Shown: piece after piece, positions 16,265-24,906 of the stretch
Layout: each line of letters starts with the position of its first letter
Position numbering within the stretch: position 1 is the stretch's first letter
Origin: an uncultured Oscillospiraceae bacterium
GTDB taxonomy: Bacteria; Bacillota; Clostridia; Oscillospirales; Ruminococcaceae
Assembly: GCA_934438055.1 (NCBI GenBank)
Contig: CAKSAY010000008.1
Span: 1 to 36,185 of the forward strand
DNA length: 36,185 nucleotides
Direction of reading: 5' to 3'
Translations under genes and position numbers: made by a program
The notes under the pieces: model-generated
Databases searched by the model: none
What the model was told of the DNA's origin: nothing
Seen by the model: only the letters and a program-made list of their open reading frames with translations

Positions 16265-17278
16265 GTGGTGAATATTGCAATTGACGTCTTTGGTGGAGAC
16301 AATGCTCCTTTAGCTGTTTTACAGGGATGTGCAATGGCGCGCGAAGAATATCAAGATATTCATATCATTTTGACAGGAGAGCGGGAAAAGATAAAGAAAG
16401 CGGCTCGTGCAGCGGCTATTGATTTAGCTGACTTTGAAATCTGTGAGGCATCTTCGGTTATTTTGCCGGAGGAAGATCCATTTGAAATTCGTCGTTCTAG
16501 GGCAGATAGCTCAATGGCCGTTGGATTGTCTCTCTTGGTGCAGGGAAAGGCTGACGCTTTTATTAGCGGTGGCAGCACGGCGGCTTTAACCATTGGGGCT
16601 TCTTTGATTGTGAAGCGAATTAGAGGTATTAAACGCGCGGCGTTAGCGCCTGTTTTGCCGTCTGAGAAGGGCCCGTTTATGCTCATTGATGCCGGCGCCA
16701 ATTTAGATTGCCGAAGCGATATGCTTTTGCAGTTTGCGATTATGGGTTCTATCTATGCAGAACGGGTTCTTGATATTGAACAGCCACGTGTGGGACTTGC
16801 CAATGTGGGCGCAGAGCCTAATAAGGGCACCGGGGAACTTCGGGAGGCATTTAGTCTCATTCAAAAGAGCGAGTATTGCCACTTTGTTGGCAATGTTGAG
16901 GCAAGAGATTTGCCTATGGGTGTTTGCGATGTGGTTGTTTCTGATGGCATTTCAGGCAATATGATTTTAAAGACTATGGAGGGAATGGGTAGCTTTTTTG
17001 TGGATTCGCTAAAAGAAATGTTTGTGTCAAATATGAAAGGCAAAATTGCCGCTGCTTTGCTCCTTGATTCCATAAAGGCATTAAAGAAGAAAATGGATTA
17101 TACTGAATATGGCGGCGGCGTTTTAATGGGAGTTTCCCGTCCGGTCATCAAGGCACATGGCAGTTCCAATGCAAAGGCCTTTAAGAATGCGATTCGTCAA
17201 GCGCGTTTGTGTGTGAAAAACAGAGTTATAGAAGAAATTATTGAGAGTATCGGAGGCATACACAGTAGAAATGAATAG
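16265..17278 (+). CDS. plsX: Phosphate acyltransferase PlsX
   Basis: PlsX converts acyl-ACP to acyl-phosphate, the donor for PlsY in phospholipid synthesis, and acts at the membrane surface. Length about 337 aa is normal. Family motifs: IAIDVFGGDNAP at the N-terminus, SRADSSMAVGL, ISGGSTAALT, MLIDAGANLDC, GLANVGAEPNKGT and VVSDGISGNMILK. The start is one of two adjacent GTG codons (16265 or 16268) after GGGGTGAT. The stop lies inside the start of rnc. In many Firmicutes acpP and fab genes sit between plsX and rnc; here they do not. Confidence 0.96.
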   Translation: MVNIAIDVFGGDNAPLAVLQGCAMAREEYQDIHIILTGEREKIKKAARAAAIDLADFEICEASSVILPEEDPFEIRRSRADSSMAVGLSLLVQGKADAFISGGSTAALTIGASLIVKRIRGIKRAALAPVLPSEKGPFMLIDAGANLDCRSDMLLQFAIMGSIYAERVLDIEQPRVGLANVGAEPNKGTGELREAFSLIQKSEYCHFVGNVEARDLPMGVCDVVVSDGISGNMILKTMEGMGSFFVDSLKEMFVSNMKGKIAAALLLDSIKALKKKMDYTEYGGGVLMGVSRPVIKAHGSSNAKAFKNAIRQARLCVKNRVIEEIIESIGGIHSRNE

Positions 17279-17957
17279 TATAAATAAATTTTATCAATCT
17301 ATAGATTATCACTTCCAAACCCCCTCCCTTTTAGAAAAGGCTTTAACGCATCCGTCCTGCAACAATGACAGGCGTTGCCATGAAAACAACGAAAGACTTG
17401 AATTTTTAGGAGATTCTGTGCTTTCTATGATTGTAGCGGAGCATCTATATAAAACCTTTCCTGATAGACCGGAGGGCGAGCTTACAAAAATCCGGGCATC
17501 TCTGGTTTGCGATCAATCTCTTTCAGAGTTTGCCAGAACAATTCATCTTGGTGAGTTTCTGCTTATGGGAAAAGGAGAGGAGACATCCGGCGGACGGGAT
17601 CGAAAGTCGAATTTGGAAAATGCTTTTGAGGCGTTGATTGCCGCCATCTATTTAGACGGCGGCCTGGAGGCTGCAAGACGTTTTATTATGCGTTTTATTC
17701 CTGAAAGCATAGAGCTAGACAGCATTCGGAATATTCGTGATTATAAGACAACTTTGCAGGAAATCATTCAACAAAACCCTGAAGAAAAGATACATTATTG
17801 CCTGGTTGGAGAAAGTGGGCCGGATCATGATAAGGTTTTTGATGTTGAGGTTCATTTGAATTCGAATGTGATTGGCAAAGGACGAGGAAAGAGCAAAAAG
17901 CAAGCGGAACAAAATGCGGCAAAGCAGGCGTTAGATTTAATGGGATATAACGTATGA
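17271..17957 (+). CDS. rnc: Ribonuclease III
   Basis: RNase III cleaves double-stranded RNA in rRNA precursors and mRNAs. From ATG 17271 it is 228 aa: a catalytic domain with signature NNERLEFLGDSV (Glu44, Asp48) and a C-terminal dsRNA-binding domain (about 157-225, DYKTTLQEIIQQ to KKQAEQNAAKQALDLM). The second catalytic motif reads LENAFEALIAAIYLDGG: Glu120 is kept, but Asn117 stands where most enzymes have Asp (E. coli D114). Bacteroidetes enzymes may share the Asn, so it need not be inactivating. A GGAGG lies 14 nt before the ATG, which is longer than usual. It overlaps plsX by 8 nt and the next gene by 4 nt. Confidence 0.95.
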   Translation: MNSINKFYQSIDYHFQTPSLLEKALTHPSCNNDRRCHENNERLEFLGDSVLSMIVAEHLYKTFPDRPEGELTKIRASLVCDQSLSEFARTIHLGEFLLMGKGEETSGGRDRKSNLENAFEALIAAIYLDGGLEAARRFIMRFIPESIELDSIRNIRDYKTTLQEIIQQNPEEKIHYCLVGESGPDHDKVFDVEVHLNSNVIGKGRGKSKKQAEQNAAKQALDLMGYNV

Positions 17958-18964
17958 AGCATTCGAATATTGCCTTTTTTATTCCCCATATGGGTTGTCC
18001 ACATCAATGCAGTTTTTGTAATCAAAGGGTGATTGCAGGGCAGGAGGAAGTTCCCTCTCCTCAAGAGATTGCAGAGATTTGTGCTAAGACCTGTGCACAG
18101 ATGGGAGAGCAAGAACGATTGAATACGGAAATAGCCTTTTTTGGAGGCAGTTTCACTGCACTTCCTGATGCTACGATGCGTCTTTATCTTGATCATGTTT
18201 TTCCTTTTGTGAAAGAGAAGAAAACGGCTGGAATCCGAGTTTCCACTCGTCCTGACGCAATTTCTGATTCTGTGCTTGCACTGTTAAAGGAAAAGGGCGT
18301 TACGTCGATTGAATTGGGTGCACAGAGCATGGATGACGCAGTTTTGAGACAAAACAAACGTGGGCATTCTGCAAAAGACGTTGTGATTGCCTCTGAAAAG
18401 ATCCGTTCTCATGGATTTTCATTGGGCTTGCAAATGATGGTTGGTTTATTAGGAGACAGTCAAGATACTGTGTTGTATACGGCAAAAGCTTTGGCAGCAT
18501 GTCATCCTGAGACAATGCGTATTTATCCCACTGTCGTTTTGCCCGGAACTTATTTGGAACAATGTTATCTTCAAGGCGATTATCAACCATGGGGGTTAGA
18601 GAAAACAGTGCATCTGTGCGCGCAGCTTTTAGATTTTTTTGAGAATCAATCTATTAGGGTCATTCGAAATGGTCTTCATGCAGACGATTTTTTTATGAAG
18701 AATATGCTGGAAGGACCTTATCATCCGGCGTTTGGTGAATTGTGCGAGAATCAGCGTTTTCTCAATCGAGTATGCAGACAGATTGAGAATTTGGATTGCT
18801 CTTGTTTTCAAATTCTCGTGCATCCGCAATCTTTATCTAAAATGATTGGCCAGAAAAGACGAAATGTCAAATATCTTCAAGAACATGGATTTCGTGTGAA
18901 GATATCAACTGATGAAAGTCTATCTCAAAGCTCTGTAGTGGTGAAAGAAATATTGGAGAGATAA
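17954..18964 (+). CDS. Radical SAM protein of unknown substrate, between rnc and smc
   Basis: This 336-aa protein carries the radical SAM 4Fe-4S cysteines Cys15, Cys19 and Cys22 (GCPHQCSFCNQ) and the SAM-binding region FFGGSFTALP, so it should generate a 5'-deoxyadenosyl radical. SIELGAQSMDDAVL and GLQMMVGLLGD resemble the Elp3/HemN-like branch of the superfamily. There is no C-terminal acetyltransferase domain, so it is not a full Elp3. The ATG overlaps the rnc stop (ATGA). A radical SAM gene at this place, just before smc, recurs in Clostridia, but its substrate is not known to me. Confidence 0.88.
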   Translation: MKHSNIAFFIPHMGCPHQCSFCNQRVIAGQEEVPSPQEIAEICAKTCAQMGEQERLNTEIAFFGGSFTALPDATMRLYLDHVFPFVKEKKTAGIRVSTRPDAISDSVLALLKEKGVTSIELGAQSMDDAVLRQNKRGHSAKDVVIASEKIRSHGFSLGLQMMVGLLGDSQDTVLYTAKALAACHPETMRIYPTVVLPGTYLEQCYLQGDYQPWGLEKTVHLCAQLLDFFENQSIRVIRNGLHADDFFMKNMLEGPYHPAFGELCENQRFLNRVCRQIENLDCSCFQILVHPQSLSKMIGQKRRNVKYLQEHGFRVKISTDESLSQSSVVVKEILER

Positions 18965-19497
18965 TCCTATGCATAATATGGAGTTTATAACTTAGGCAAG
19001 AAATCCCTCCCAATCTATAAGGCGATTGGGTTCTGTTTTATAATCACTAAAAGTCTAATATTTTGATGGTTGCAGTGCGGCAGAGCCACACCTTGCCACG
19101 TTGCATGATGGGGAAAGTTTTTGATGAGATCGCATCTGTATATTGAATCAGATTATTTAATGAAACCATTGTGGAGGGTTCATCTCGTTAACGAAAGAGA
19201 GTGTGATAGTTTTTTGTTCATTTGCAGAAGAATTTGTTGTGTTGGTATTTTGATTTGTGTGATAGGATGTTTTTAAGCAGACAGTCTTGTACCTTTTGAC
19301 AGAGCAATGGAGCTCTCTTTTACAATCTTATAATCTTCTTAAACGTTTATAAAATATAGGAAAGTGCACTTTATTGAGAAATGCGTGATATTGATTAGGT
19401 AAATGCGAAACAACCGTTTGTGCGGTGATAATCAAGCGATTGAATACAAACGCCATGCAGCAGAGACATGAAGCAAAAGGGAAAGGAATGGAATAGT
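18965..19497. other. About 530-nt gap before smc
   Basis: It holds the terminator listed separately. At 19076-19110 a stretch reads TGCGGCA-AG ... CTTGCC-acgtt-GCATGATG and recalls the ends of the cloverleaf element at 4794-4911. TTGACA at 19296-19301 lacks a well-spaced -10 (TACAAT is 19 nt away). A 38-codon ORF from 19160 has no ribosome site. No RNA gene recognised. Confidence 0.5.
19009..19040 (+). terminator. Putative terminator after the plsX-rnc-radical SAM run
   Basis: CCCAATC (19009-19015) pairs with GATTGGG (19024-19030), followed by TTCTGTTTTA. It starts 45 nt after the radical SAM stop. The stem is 7 bp and the T tract is interrupted. Confidence 0.65.
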
Positions 19498-22400
19498 TTG
19501 TTATTAAAGGCAGTGGATATACAGGGATTTAAGTCATTTCCGGATAAAACGCATTTGTCGTTTCATTCGGGATTTACCGCTGTGGTCGGCCCCAATGGAA
19601 GCGGCAAGAGCAACATAAGCGACGCGATTCGTTGGGTGTTAGGAGAACAGTCCTCTAAGGCGTTGCGCGGTTCTAAGATGGAGGATGTCATTTTTATTGG
19701 CTCTAAGACGAGAAAAGCGCAGGGTTATGCGCAGGTTTCGCTCACCTTTGACAATCACGATCATACGTTTGACTTTGATCAGGATGAATTGGTTGTTTCC
19801 CGTAAATTTTATCGTTCTGGTGAAAGCGAGTATCTATTAAACGGAAAAGCGGCGCTGCACAAAGATATTGCCGCGCTCTTTATGGATACCGGCCTTGGCA
19901 AGGACGGCTATTCTATTATTGGACAGGGGAAAATTGATGAGATAGTTTCAGCAAAATCATCTGATAGACGGCAGATTTTTGAAGAGGCGGCAGGAATTGC
20001 AAAGTTTCGCTATCGAAAAAAAGAGGCCATAAAGAGGCTTTCTGCCTCTGAAGAGAATCTTGTCCGTTTGAGAGACATTCTAGACGAATTAGAAGCCCGA
20101 ATTGGCCCTTTGAAAGAACAGCAGGAAAAAGCAAAAATGTTTAAGAAACTTGATGGGCAACGGGAGGACTTGGAGGTTTCTATTTGGCTTGACGAGTTGG
20201 AGAAGCTGCAGGAACAACTGCGAGTGCAGGAAGACAAATGGCTTATTGCTACACAGGACTACCAGACAATTGAGGATGAAATCCTGCGCTATTCCGGTCA
20301 GAGTGAGAAGCTTCAACAGGAAGTTTTATCCTTTCAAATGAAGACAGAGCAGCTGCGAATGGATAAAGAGAGCGCACTCAACGATGCATCTTCTATGAAG
20401 TCAGACATTGCAGTGTTAAAGAATGATATCGAACATATTCAGAGGGATATACAAAGGATTCAAGAAGAATTATTGGGGACTGATTTGTCCCGCGAACGCT
20501 TAGAAAAAGAGGCGCAGGAGAGTGAGCGTGTTTTGGAAGAGCTCGCAGGGCAGATTTCTCAGGATTCTGAACAAATGAATGGATTAGAGCACGTTTTTCG
20601 TTCTCAAGAGCAAGGCCAAGAGAAAGTTGCTACTCTGTTGCTGGAGGCAGAAAAAAAGGTTCAACAGTCCCGCATTGACCTTTCAGCCCTGCAAATGAAT
20701 CTGCAAGGTTTTCAAACTCGCTTAATGGAGAGAGAAGAACAGGCGGCCGTTCGTTTGAAAGAACAGCAAACCGCGGAGGACAAATTGCTGTATTTACAAA
20801 AAGAATTAGATGAAGTGCAGCTTCTTTTGCAGATCTTAGAGGAAAAGGAGGCTTCTTTATCCAACGAACAGGCGGGGTTTGATTTGAAGCTTGCGCAAAA
20901 GCAGAAAAGGCTTTCAGAGCTTGAGCAAAACATTGGAGACTTGAGCAGACGAATAGATGCTGCAAAAGAAAGAGTTAAGATTTTGCAGGAACTTGACAGA
21001 AATATGGAGGGTTTTGCTTATAGTGTAAAGCAAATTCTTCAAAAAAAGCAGGAAGGTTTTTTAAAGGGAATTCATGGCACAATTGCTTCTCTGATTCAAA
21101 CGCCGGGAGAATACACGATGGCGATTGAGACAGCCTTAGGGGGTGCACTGCAAAATATCGTTACTACAGATGAAGACGCTGCTAAGCGGGCTATCTATTT
21201 TTTAAAGGATAAAAAAGCGGGTAGAGCTACCTTTCTTCCTATTACAGCCATTCGTTCTAATCAACTCCATCTAAAAGGATTGGAACAGATGAGTGGCTTT
21301 GTTGGCATAGCGAGTAATTTGATTACTACAGATTCGGCTTATCGTGCGATTATTGAGAATCTTTTGGGCAGAACGGTTGTTGCAGAGGATCTTAACGCTG
21401 CTTCTGCAATTGCGAAACAATATAAATATCAGTGCAAAATTGTGACGCTTGACGGACAACTCATTCATGCCGGCGGGTCTATGACAGGTGGTTCGCAGAG
21501 CAAAAGTGTTAGATTTTTGAGCAGAAAAAATGAATTGGAACAGTTGGAAAAGTCGATTCTCTCAGCTGGGAAAGAGCAGCTTGCATTAGAGAAAAAACGT
21601 AGCGCATTCATAGAAGAAATTGAAAAAATAAGCGCACAGCAAAAAGGAATTGAAAATGAAGCGCAGCTCGCCTTGCAGGATAGGATTCGAGCAGAGGGCG
21701 AACAACAGCGCTTACAGAATTTGTTGACACAATTTCATCAGGCCGTTGAGAACACTAAGAGAGAGTTGCAGCAAGAAAGAGAGAAAAAACAGGCCTTGCA
21801 GCAGGAGCAGGTTCACACGCAGAGGAAACTGGAAGATTTAAAACAAGCATTAGCTGTGGGGCAAGAAGAACAAGAAAAGCTTTCAAATCAGCTATCGTCC
21901 ATTCAGGCAGACAAGCAGGAAACAGAGCATGTGTTGAATGATTTGAAAATTAAGATTGCGGAACAGAATCGCGATTTAGAGAGCAAAAGAGAATTAGTGC
22001 AAACGCTGCATATGCGTTTGCAGGGAGATTCAGATCATCTAAAAGCCTTGCAGATGGAAAAACAGGAAAAGGAACAACAAATTGAACAGTCACAATTGAA
22101 AATAACCCAAACGCAGGAGGAGATTCAAAAGTTGCTGGAGAACGAGAAAACCATTTCTCATTCGATTGAATTGGCGCTGGAAAGCAAACGCGTGGCGGAA
22201 AAGAAGGCAAATGAACTTTTTTCTCTGGAAAAAGAATCTCTTGTGAAAAAAGAAGGTGTTAGTAAGGAGATTGCACGATTGGAAGAACGAAAAGCCTCTC
22301 TTGAGAAAGACTTTTCCAGTCTGCACAATCGTCTGTGGGAAAGCTATCATTTGACAGTTCCACAGGCAAAGAAAATGGCTAAATCAATTGAAGATATGGC

Positions 22401-23076
22401 GCGTGCAAAACAGGAGTTACAGGTTTTGCGCTCTAAAATTAAGGCATTGGGAAATGTAAACCTTGGCGCTATTGAAGAATATAAAGAAGTTTCGGAACGT
22501 TACCATTTTTTGCATGGTCAGGTCACAGATGCGGAGCATGCAAAGAGAGAGTTGGAAAAATTGATTGATGAGTTGACAACAACCATGCAGTCAATGTTTG
22601 AAGAAACCTTTCACAAAATCAATCAAACCTTTCAAACCACTTTTGTTGAACTCTTTGGTGGAGGAAGTGCAAATTTAATTTTGGAGGATCCATCCAATGT
22701 GCTGGAATCAGGCATTCAGATTCAGGTGCAGCCTCCTGGCAAAATTGTTAAAAATTTGTCTGCTCTTTCGGGTGGAGAAAAGGCCTTTATTGCGATTGCT
22801 ATTTATTTTTCTATCTTAAAAATTCGTCCTGCGCCTTTTTGTATATTAGATGAAATTGAAGCAGCTTTGGATGATGTCAATGTTAACAAGTTTGCCTCGT
22901 ATTTAAAAACCTTGGGGAATAAAACGCAGTTTATTGTTATTACACACAGACGGGGGACAATGGAAGAAGCAAATGTTTTATATGGCGTTACAATGCAGGA
23001 AGAGGGCGTTTCTAAACTCATTGAATTGAGAGTACAGGAGCTAATGGAACAACAGATAGAATTGAAAGGGGCATAA
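19498..23076 (+). CDS. smc: Chromosome segregation ATPase SMC
   Basis: SMC dimers, with ScpA and ScpB, load on DNA and extrude loops to individualise chromosomes. The product is about 1192 aa. Order: head N-half with Walker A GPNGSGKSN, coiled coil, hinge (GIHGTIASLIQTPGEYTMAIE to AGRATFLPI, then GGSMTGG), second coiled coil, head C-half with signature LSALSGGEKA and Walker B FCILDEIEAALDD. I choose TTG 19498 because it gives LLLKAVDIQGFKSF, which aligns with the usual M-x-LKRLxIxGFKSF start, behind AAGGAATGG. An in-frame ATG at 19468 would add ten residues with no clear ribosome site. ftsY follows after 3 nt, a conserved pairing. Confidence 0.96.
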   Translation: MLLKAVDIQGFKSFPDKTHLSFHSGFTAVVGPNGSGKSNISDAIRWVLGEQSSKALRGSKMEDVIFIGSKTRKAQGYAQVSLTFDNHDHTFDFDQDELVVSRKFYRSGESEYLLNGKAALHKDIAALFMDTGLGKDGYSIIGQGKIDEIVSAKSSDRRQIFEEAAGIAKFRYRKKEAIKRLSASEENLVRLRDILDELEARIGPLKEQQEKAKMFKKLDGQREDLEVSIWLDELEKLQEQLRVQEDKWLIATQDYQTIEDEILRYSGQSEKLQQEVLSFQMKTEQLRMDKESALNDASSMKSDIAVLKNDIEHIQRDIQRIQEELLGTDLSRERLEKEAQESERVLEELAGQISQDSEQMNGLEHVFRSQEQGQEKVATLLLEAEKKVQQSRIDLSALQMNLQGFQTRLMEREEQAAVRLKEQQTAEDKLLYLQKELDEVQLLLQILEEKEASLSNEQAGFDLKLAQKQKRLSELEQNIGDLSRRIDAAKERVKILQELDRNMEGFAYSVKQILQKKQEGFLKGIHGTIASLIQTPGEYTMAIETALGGALQNIVTTDEDAAKRAIYFLKDKKAGRATFLPITAIRSNQLHLKGLEQMSGFVGIASNLITTDSAYRAIIENLLGRTVVAEDLNAASAIAKQYKYQCKIVTLDGQLIHAGGSMTGGSQSKSVRFLSRKNELEQLEKSILSAGKEQLALEKKRSAFIEEIEKISAQQKGIENEAQLALQDRIRAEGEQQRLQNLLTQFHQAVENTKRELQQEREKKQALQQEQVHTQRKLEDLKQALAVGQEEQEKLSNQLSSIQADKQETEHVLNDLKIKIAEQNRDLESKRELVQTLHMRLQGDSDHLKALQMEKQEKEQQIEQSQLKITQTQEEIQKLLENEKTISHSIELALESKRVAEKKANELFSLEKESLVKKEGVSKEIARLEERKASLEKDFSSLHNRLWESYHLTVPQAKKMAKSIEDMARAKQELQVLRSKIKALGNVNLGAIEEYKEVSERYHFLHGQVTDAEHAKRELEKLIDELTTTMQSMFEETFHKINQTFQTTFVELFGGGSANLILEDPSNVLESGIQIQVQPPGKIVKNLSALSGGEKAFIAIAIYFSILKIRPAPFCILDEIEAALDDVNVNKFASYLKTLGNKTQFIVITHRRGTMEEANVLYGVTMQEEGVSKLIELRVQELMEQQIELKGA

Positions 23077-23079
23077 AAG

Positions 23080-24039
23080 ATGGGTTTTTTTCAAAAATTT
23101 AAAAAAGGGCTGCAAAAAACCAGAGAGAATATGGTGCGTCAGATGGAGGGTGTTTTTCACTCTTTTAAAAGCATAGATGACGAGCTTTTTGAAGAACTGG
23201 AGGAGATTCTTATTCTTTCAGATGTTGGGGCTGTGACGTCGAGCAAGATTTGTGAAGAATTAAGACTCCGCGTGAAAGAGCAGGGAATTAAAGAGGTTGT
23301 AGAGGTTCGCCAGCTTCTTAAGGACATTATGCTTGAGAGACTTAATTGTGATGTTTCCCTGGCATTGAACACCACGCCCTCTGTCATCTTGGTGATTGGC
23401 GTAAACGGCGTTGGCAAGACGACTACGATTGGAAAACTGGCAGCCTTTTTGAAAAGAGAGGGCAAAGAGGTGATTTTGGGAGCAGCAGACACCTTTCGTG
23501 CTGCTGCTATTGAACAACTCGACATTTGGGCAAAGCGGAGCGAATGCAGAATGGTGAAGCATGAGGAGGGTTCTGATCCGGCATCTGTTGTGTTTGACAC
23601 GATTACTGCTGCGAAAAAAAGAGGGATAGATGTTGCTATTTGCGACACAGCCGGTCGACTGCACAACAAAAAGAATTTGATGAATGAATTAGAGAAAATC
23701 ACAAGAGTGATGCATAAAGAAGCACAAGGTGCCGATTGCGAGATTTTATTGGTTTTAGATGCCACCACCGGACAAAATGGCATTAAGCAGGCAGAGGCTT
23801 TTGCAGAAGCGGCCGGCATTACGGGTATTGTTTTGACCAAATTGGATGGAACGGCAAAAGGCGGCGTTGTGCTGGCCATTCAGGATATGCTTTCCATTCC
23901 CATTAAATTTGTTGGTGTTGGTGAACAAATTGACGATTTACAGCCTTTTGATCCAAAGAGCTTTGTTGACGCTCTATTTGATTCGTCCGCTTCTGGCACA
24001 TTGGAGCATGACGCCGAAAATGAGGAGACTGACATATGA
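23080..24039 (+). CDS. ftsY: Signal recognition particle receptor FtsY
   Basis: FtsY is the SRP receptor GTPase that hands ribosome-nascent chain complexes to the SecYEG channel at the membrane. The product is 319 aa, with a short N-terminal A region typical of Gram-positives, then the NG domain. G1 is GVNGVGKTT (107-115), followed by DTFRAAAIEQL, G3 DTAGRL, G4 TKLDGTAKGG and the closing GVGEQIDDLQPFDP. It starts 3 nt after smc behind GAAAGGGG. The end overlaps rdgB by 4 nt. An ffh/ylxM pair, often next in Firmicutes, does not follow. Confidence 0.97.
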   Translation: MGFFQKFKKGLQKTRENMVRQMEGVFHSFKSIDDELFEELEEILILSDVGAVTSSKICEELRLRVKEQGIKEVVEVRQLLKDIMLERLNCDVSLALNTTPSVILVIGVNGVGKTTTIGKLAAFLKREGKEVILGAADTFRAAAIEQLDIWAKRSECRMVKHEEGSDPASVVFDTITAAKKRGIDVAICDTAGRLHNKKNLMNELEKITRVMHKEAQGADCEILLVLDATTGQNGIKQAEAFAEAAGITGIVLTKLDGTAKGGVVLAIQDMLSIPIKFVGVGEQIDDLQPFDPKSFVDALFDSSASGTLEHDAENEETDI

Positions 24040-24629
24040 CGGAACTGTTGTTGGCTACGGGAAATCAAAATAAATGCAGAGAATATGCAAGAATGCTTGC
24101 ACCATTGGAAATTCAGGTTGTTTCACAAAAGGAGGCAGGTGTTTTTGCACAGGTGGAAGAAACTGGTTCGTCTTTTGAGGAGAATGCTTATATAAAGGCA
24201 AAAGCGCTTTATGATGCAACAGGGAAGCCGGCTGTGGCAGATGACAGCGGCCTTGAGGTGACCGCTCTGCACGGTGCGCCGGGTATATATTCTGCTCGAT
24301 ATGCAGGAGAAAACGCTGATGATTTTGAGAGAAATCAAAAACTTTTGAAAGAGCTTGATGGGGAAAGCGATAGATCGGCACAGTTTGTTTGCGTTATTTG
24401 CTATATTAATAAAGATGGAGAGCCCTTTTATGCAAGAGGTGTTTGCAAGGGAACAATCGCCAAAACTGCCGTTGGAAACGACGGTTTCGGTTATGATCCA
24501 ATCTTTTTGGTTGGGGCTAAAACATTTGCGCAGCTATCTGGTGAAGAGAAAGATCAGATTAGCCATCGGGGAAATGCGTTGCGTGCATTTTTAGAGTTTT
24601 TAAAAAAGGAGAAAGAAGATGACCAGTAA
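24036..24629 (+). CDS. rdgB: XTP/dITP diphosphatase, RdgB/HAM1 family
   Basis: This enzyme hydrolyses non-canonical purine triphosphates (ITP, dITP, XTP) to monophosphates, keeping deaminated bases out of nucleic acids. The 197-aa product has the family motifs LLLATGNQNKCREY, VADDSGLEV (catalytic Asp), GAPGIYSARYAG, GNDGFGYDPIF and SHRGNALRAF. The ATG overlaps the ftsY stop (ATGA), so translation is probably coupled. Confidence 0.96.
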   Translation: MTELLLATGNQNKCREYARMLAPLEIQVVSQKEAGVFAQVEETGSSFEENAYIKAKALYDATGKPAVADDSGLEVTALHGAPGIYSARYAGENADDFERNQKLLKELDGESDRSAQFVCVICYINKDGEPFYARGVCKGTIAKTAVGNDGFGYDPIFLVGAKTFAQLSGEEKDQISHRGNALRAFLEFLKKEKEDDQ

Positions 24630-24906
24630 AGAAAGAGCAAAATTAAAGGGCATGGCCAATAAACTGAATACTACAATACAAATTGGGAAAAATGGCGTTA
24701 CTGATGAGGTGATTTGTCAGGTGAGAGAGGCAATCACTGCAAATGAATTGATTAAGATTCGTGTTTTGGAAACGGCCGGCTTAACTGCAAAAGAGACGGC
24801 GGCAGCATTATCTGAGGCGATTGACGCCGAGGTAGTTCAAGTTATTGGTGCACGCATTGTCCTTTTTAAAGAAAATCCTGAAAAGAAAGTGATAGAGTTT
24901 CGATGA
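24619..24906 (+). CDS. yhbY: YhbY-type CRM-domain RNA-binding protein
   Basis: A 95-aa single CRM domain protein, linked in other bacteria to pre-50S ribosome assembly. Visible features: MTSKERAKLKGMANKL at the start, IQIGKNGVTDEVICQV, and the GxxG-like loop and closing strand (VVQVIGARIVLFKENPEKK). It overlaps rdgB by 11 nt, and its ribosome site (AAAGGAG) lies inside rdgB. Its stop overlaps the nadD start by 4 nt. The yhbY-nadD-yqeK neighbourhood is conserved across Firmicutes. Confidence 0.93.
   Translation: MTSKERAKLKGMANKLNTTIQIGKNGVTDEVICQVREAITANELIKIRVLETAGLTAKETAAALSEAIDAEVVQVIGARIVLFKENPEKKVIEFR

Noticed and set aside
23157..23879. 240-aa minus-strand ORF inside ftsY
   Set aside because: It lies wholly opposite a clear ftsY, has Ser/Ala-rich composition typical of antisense frames and no ribosome site.
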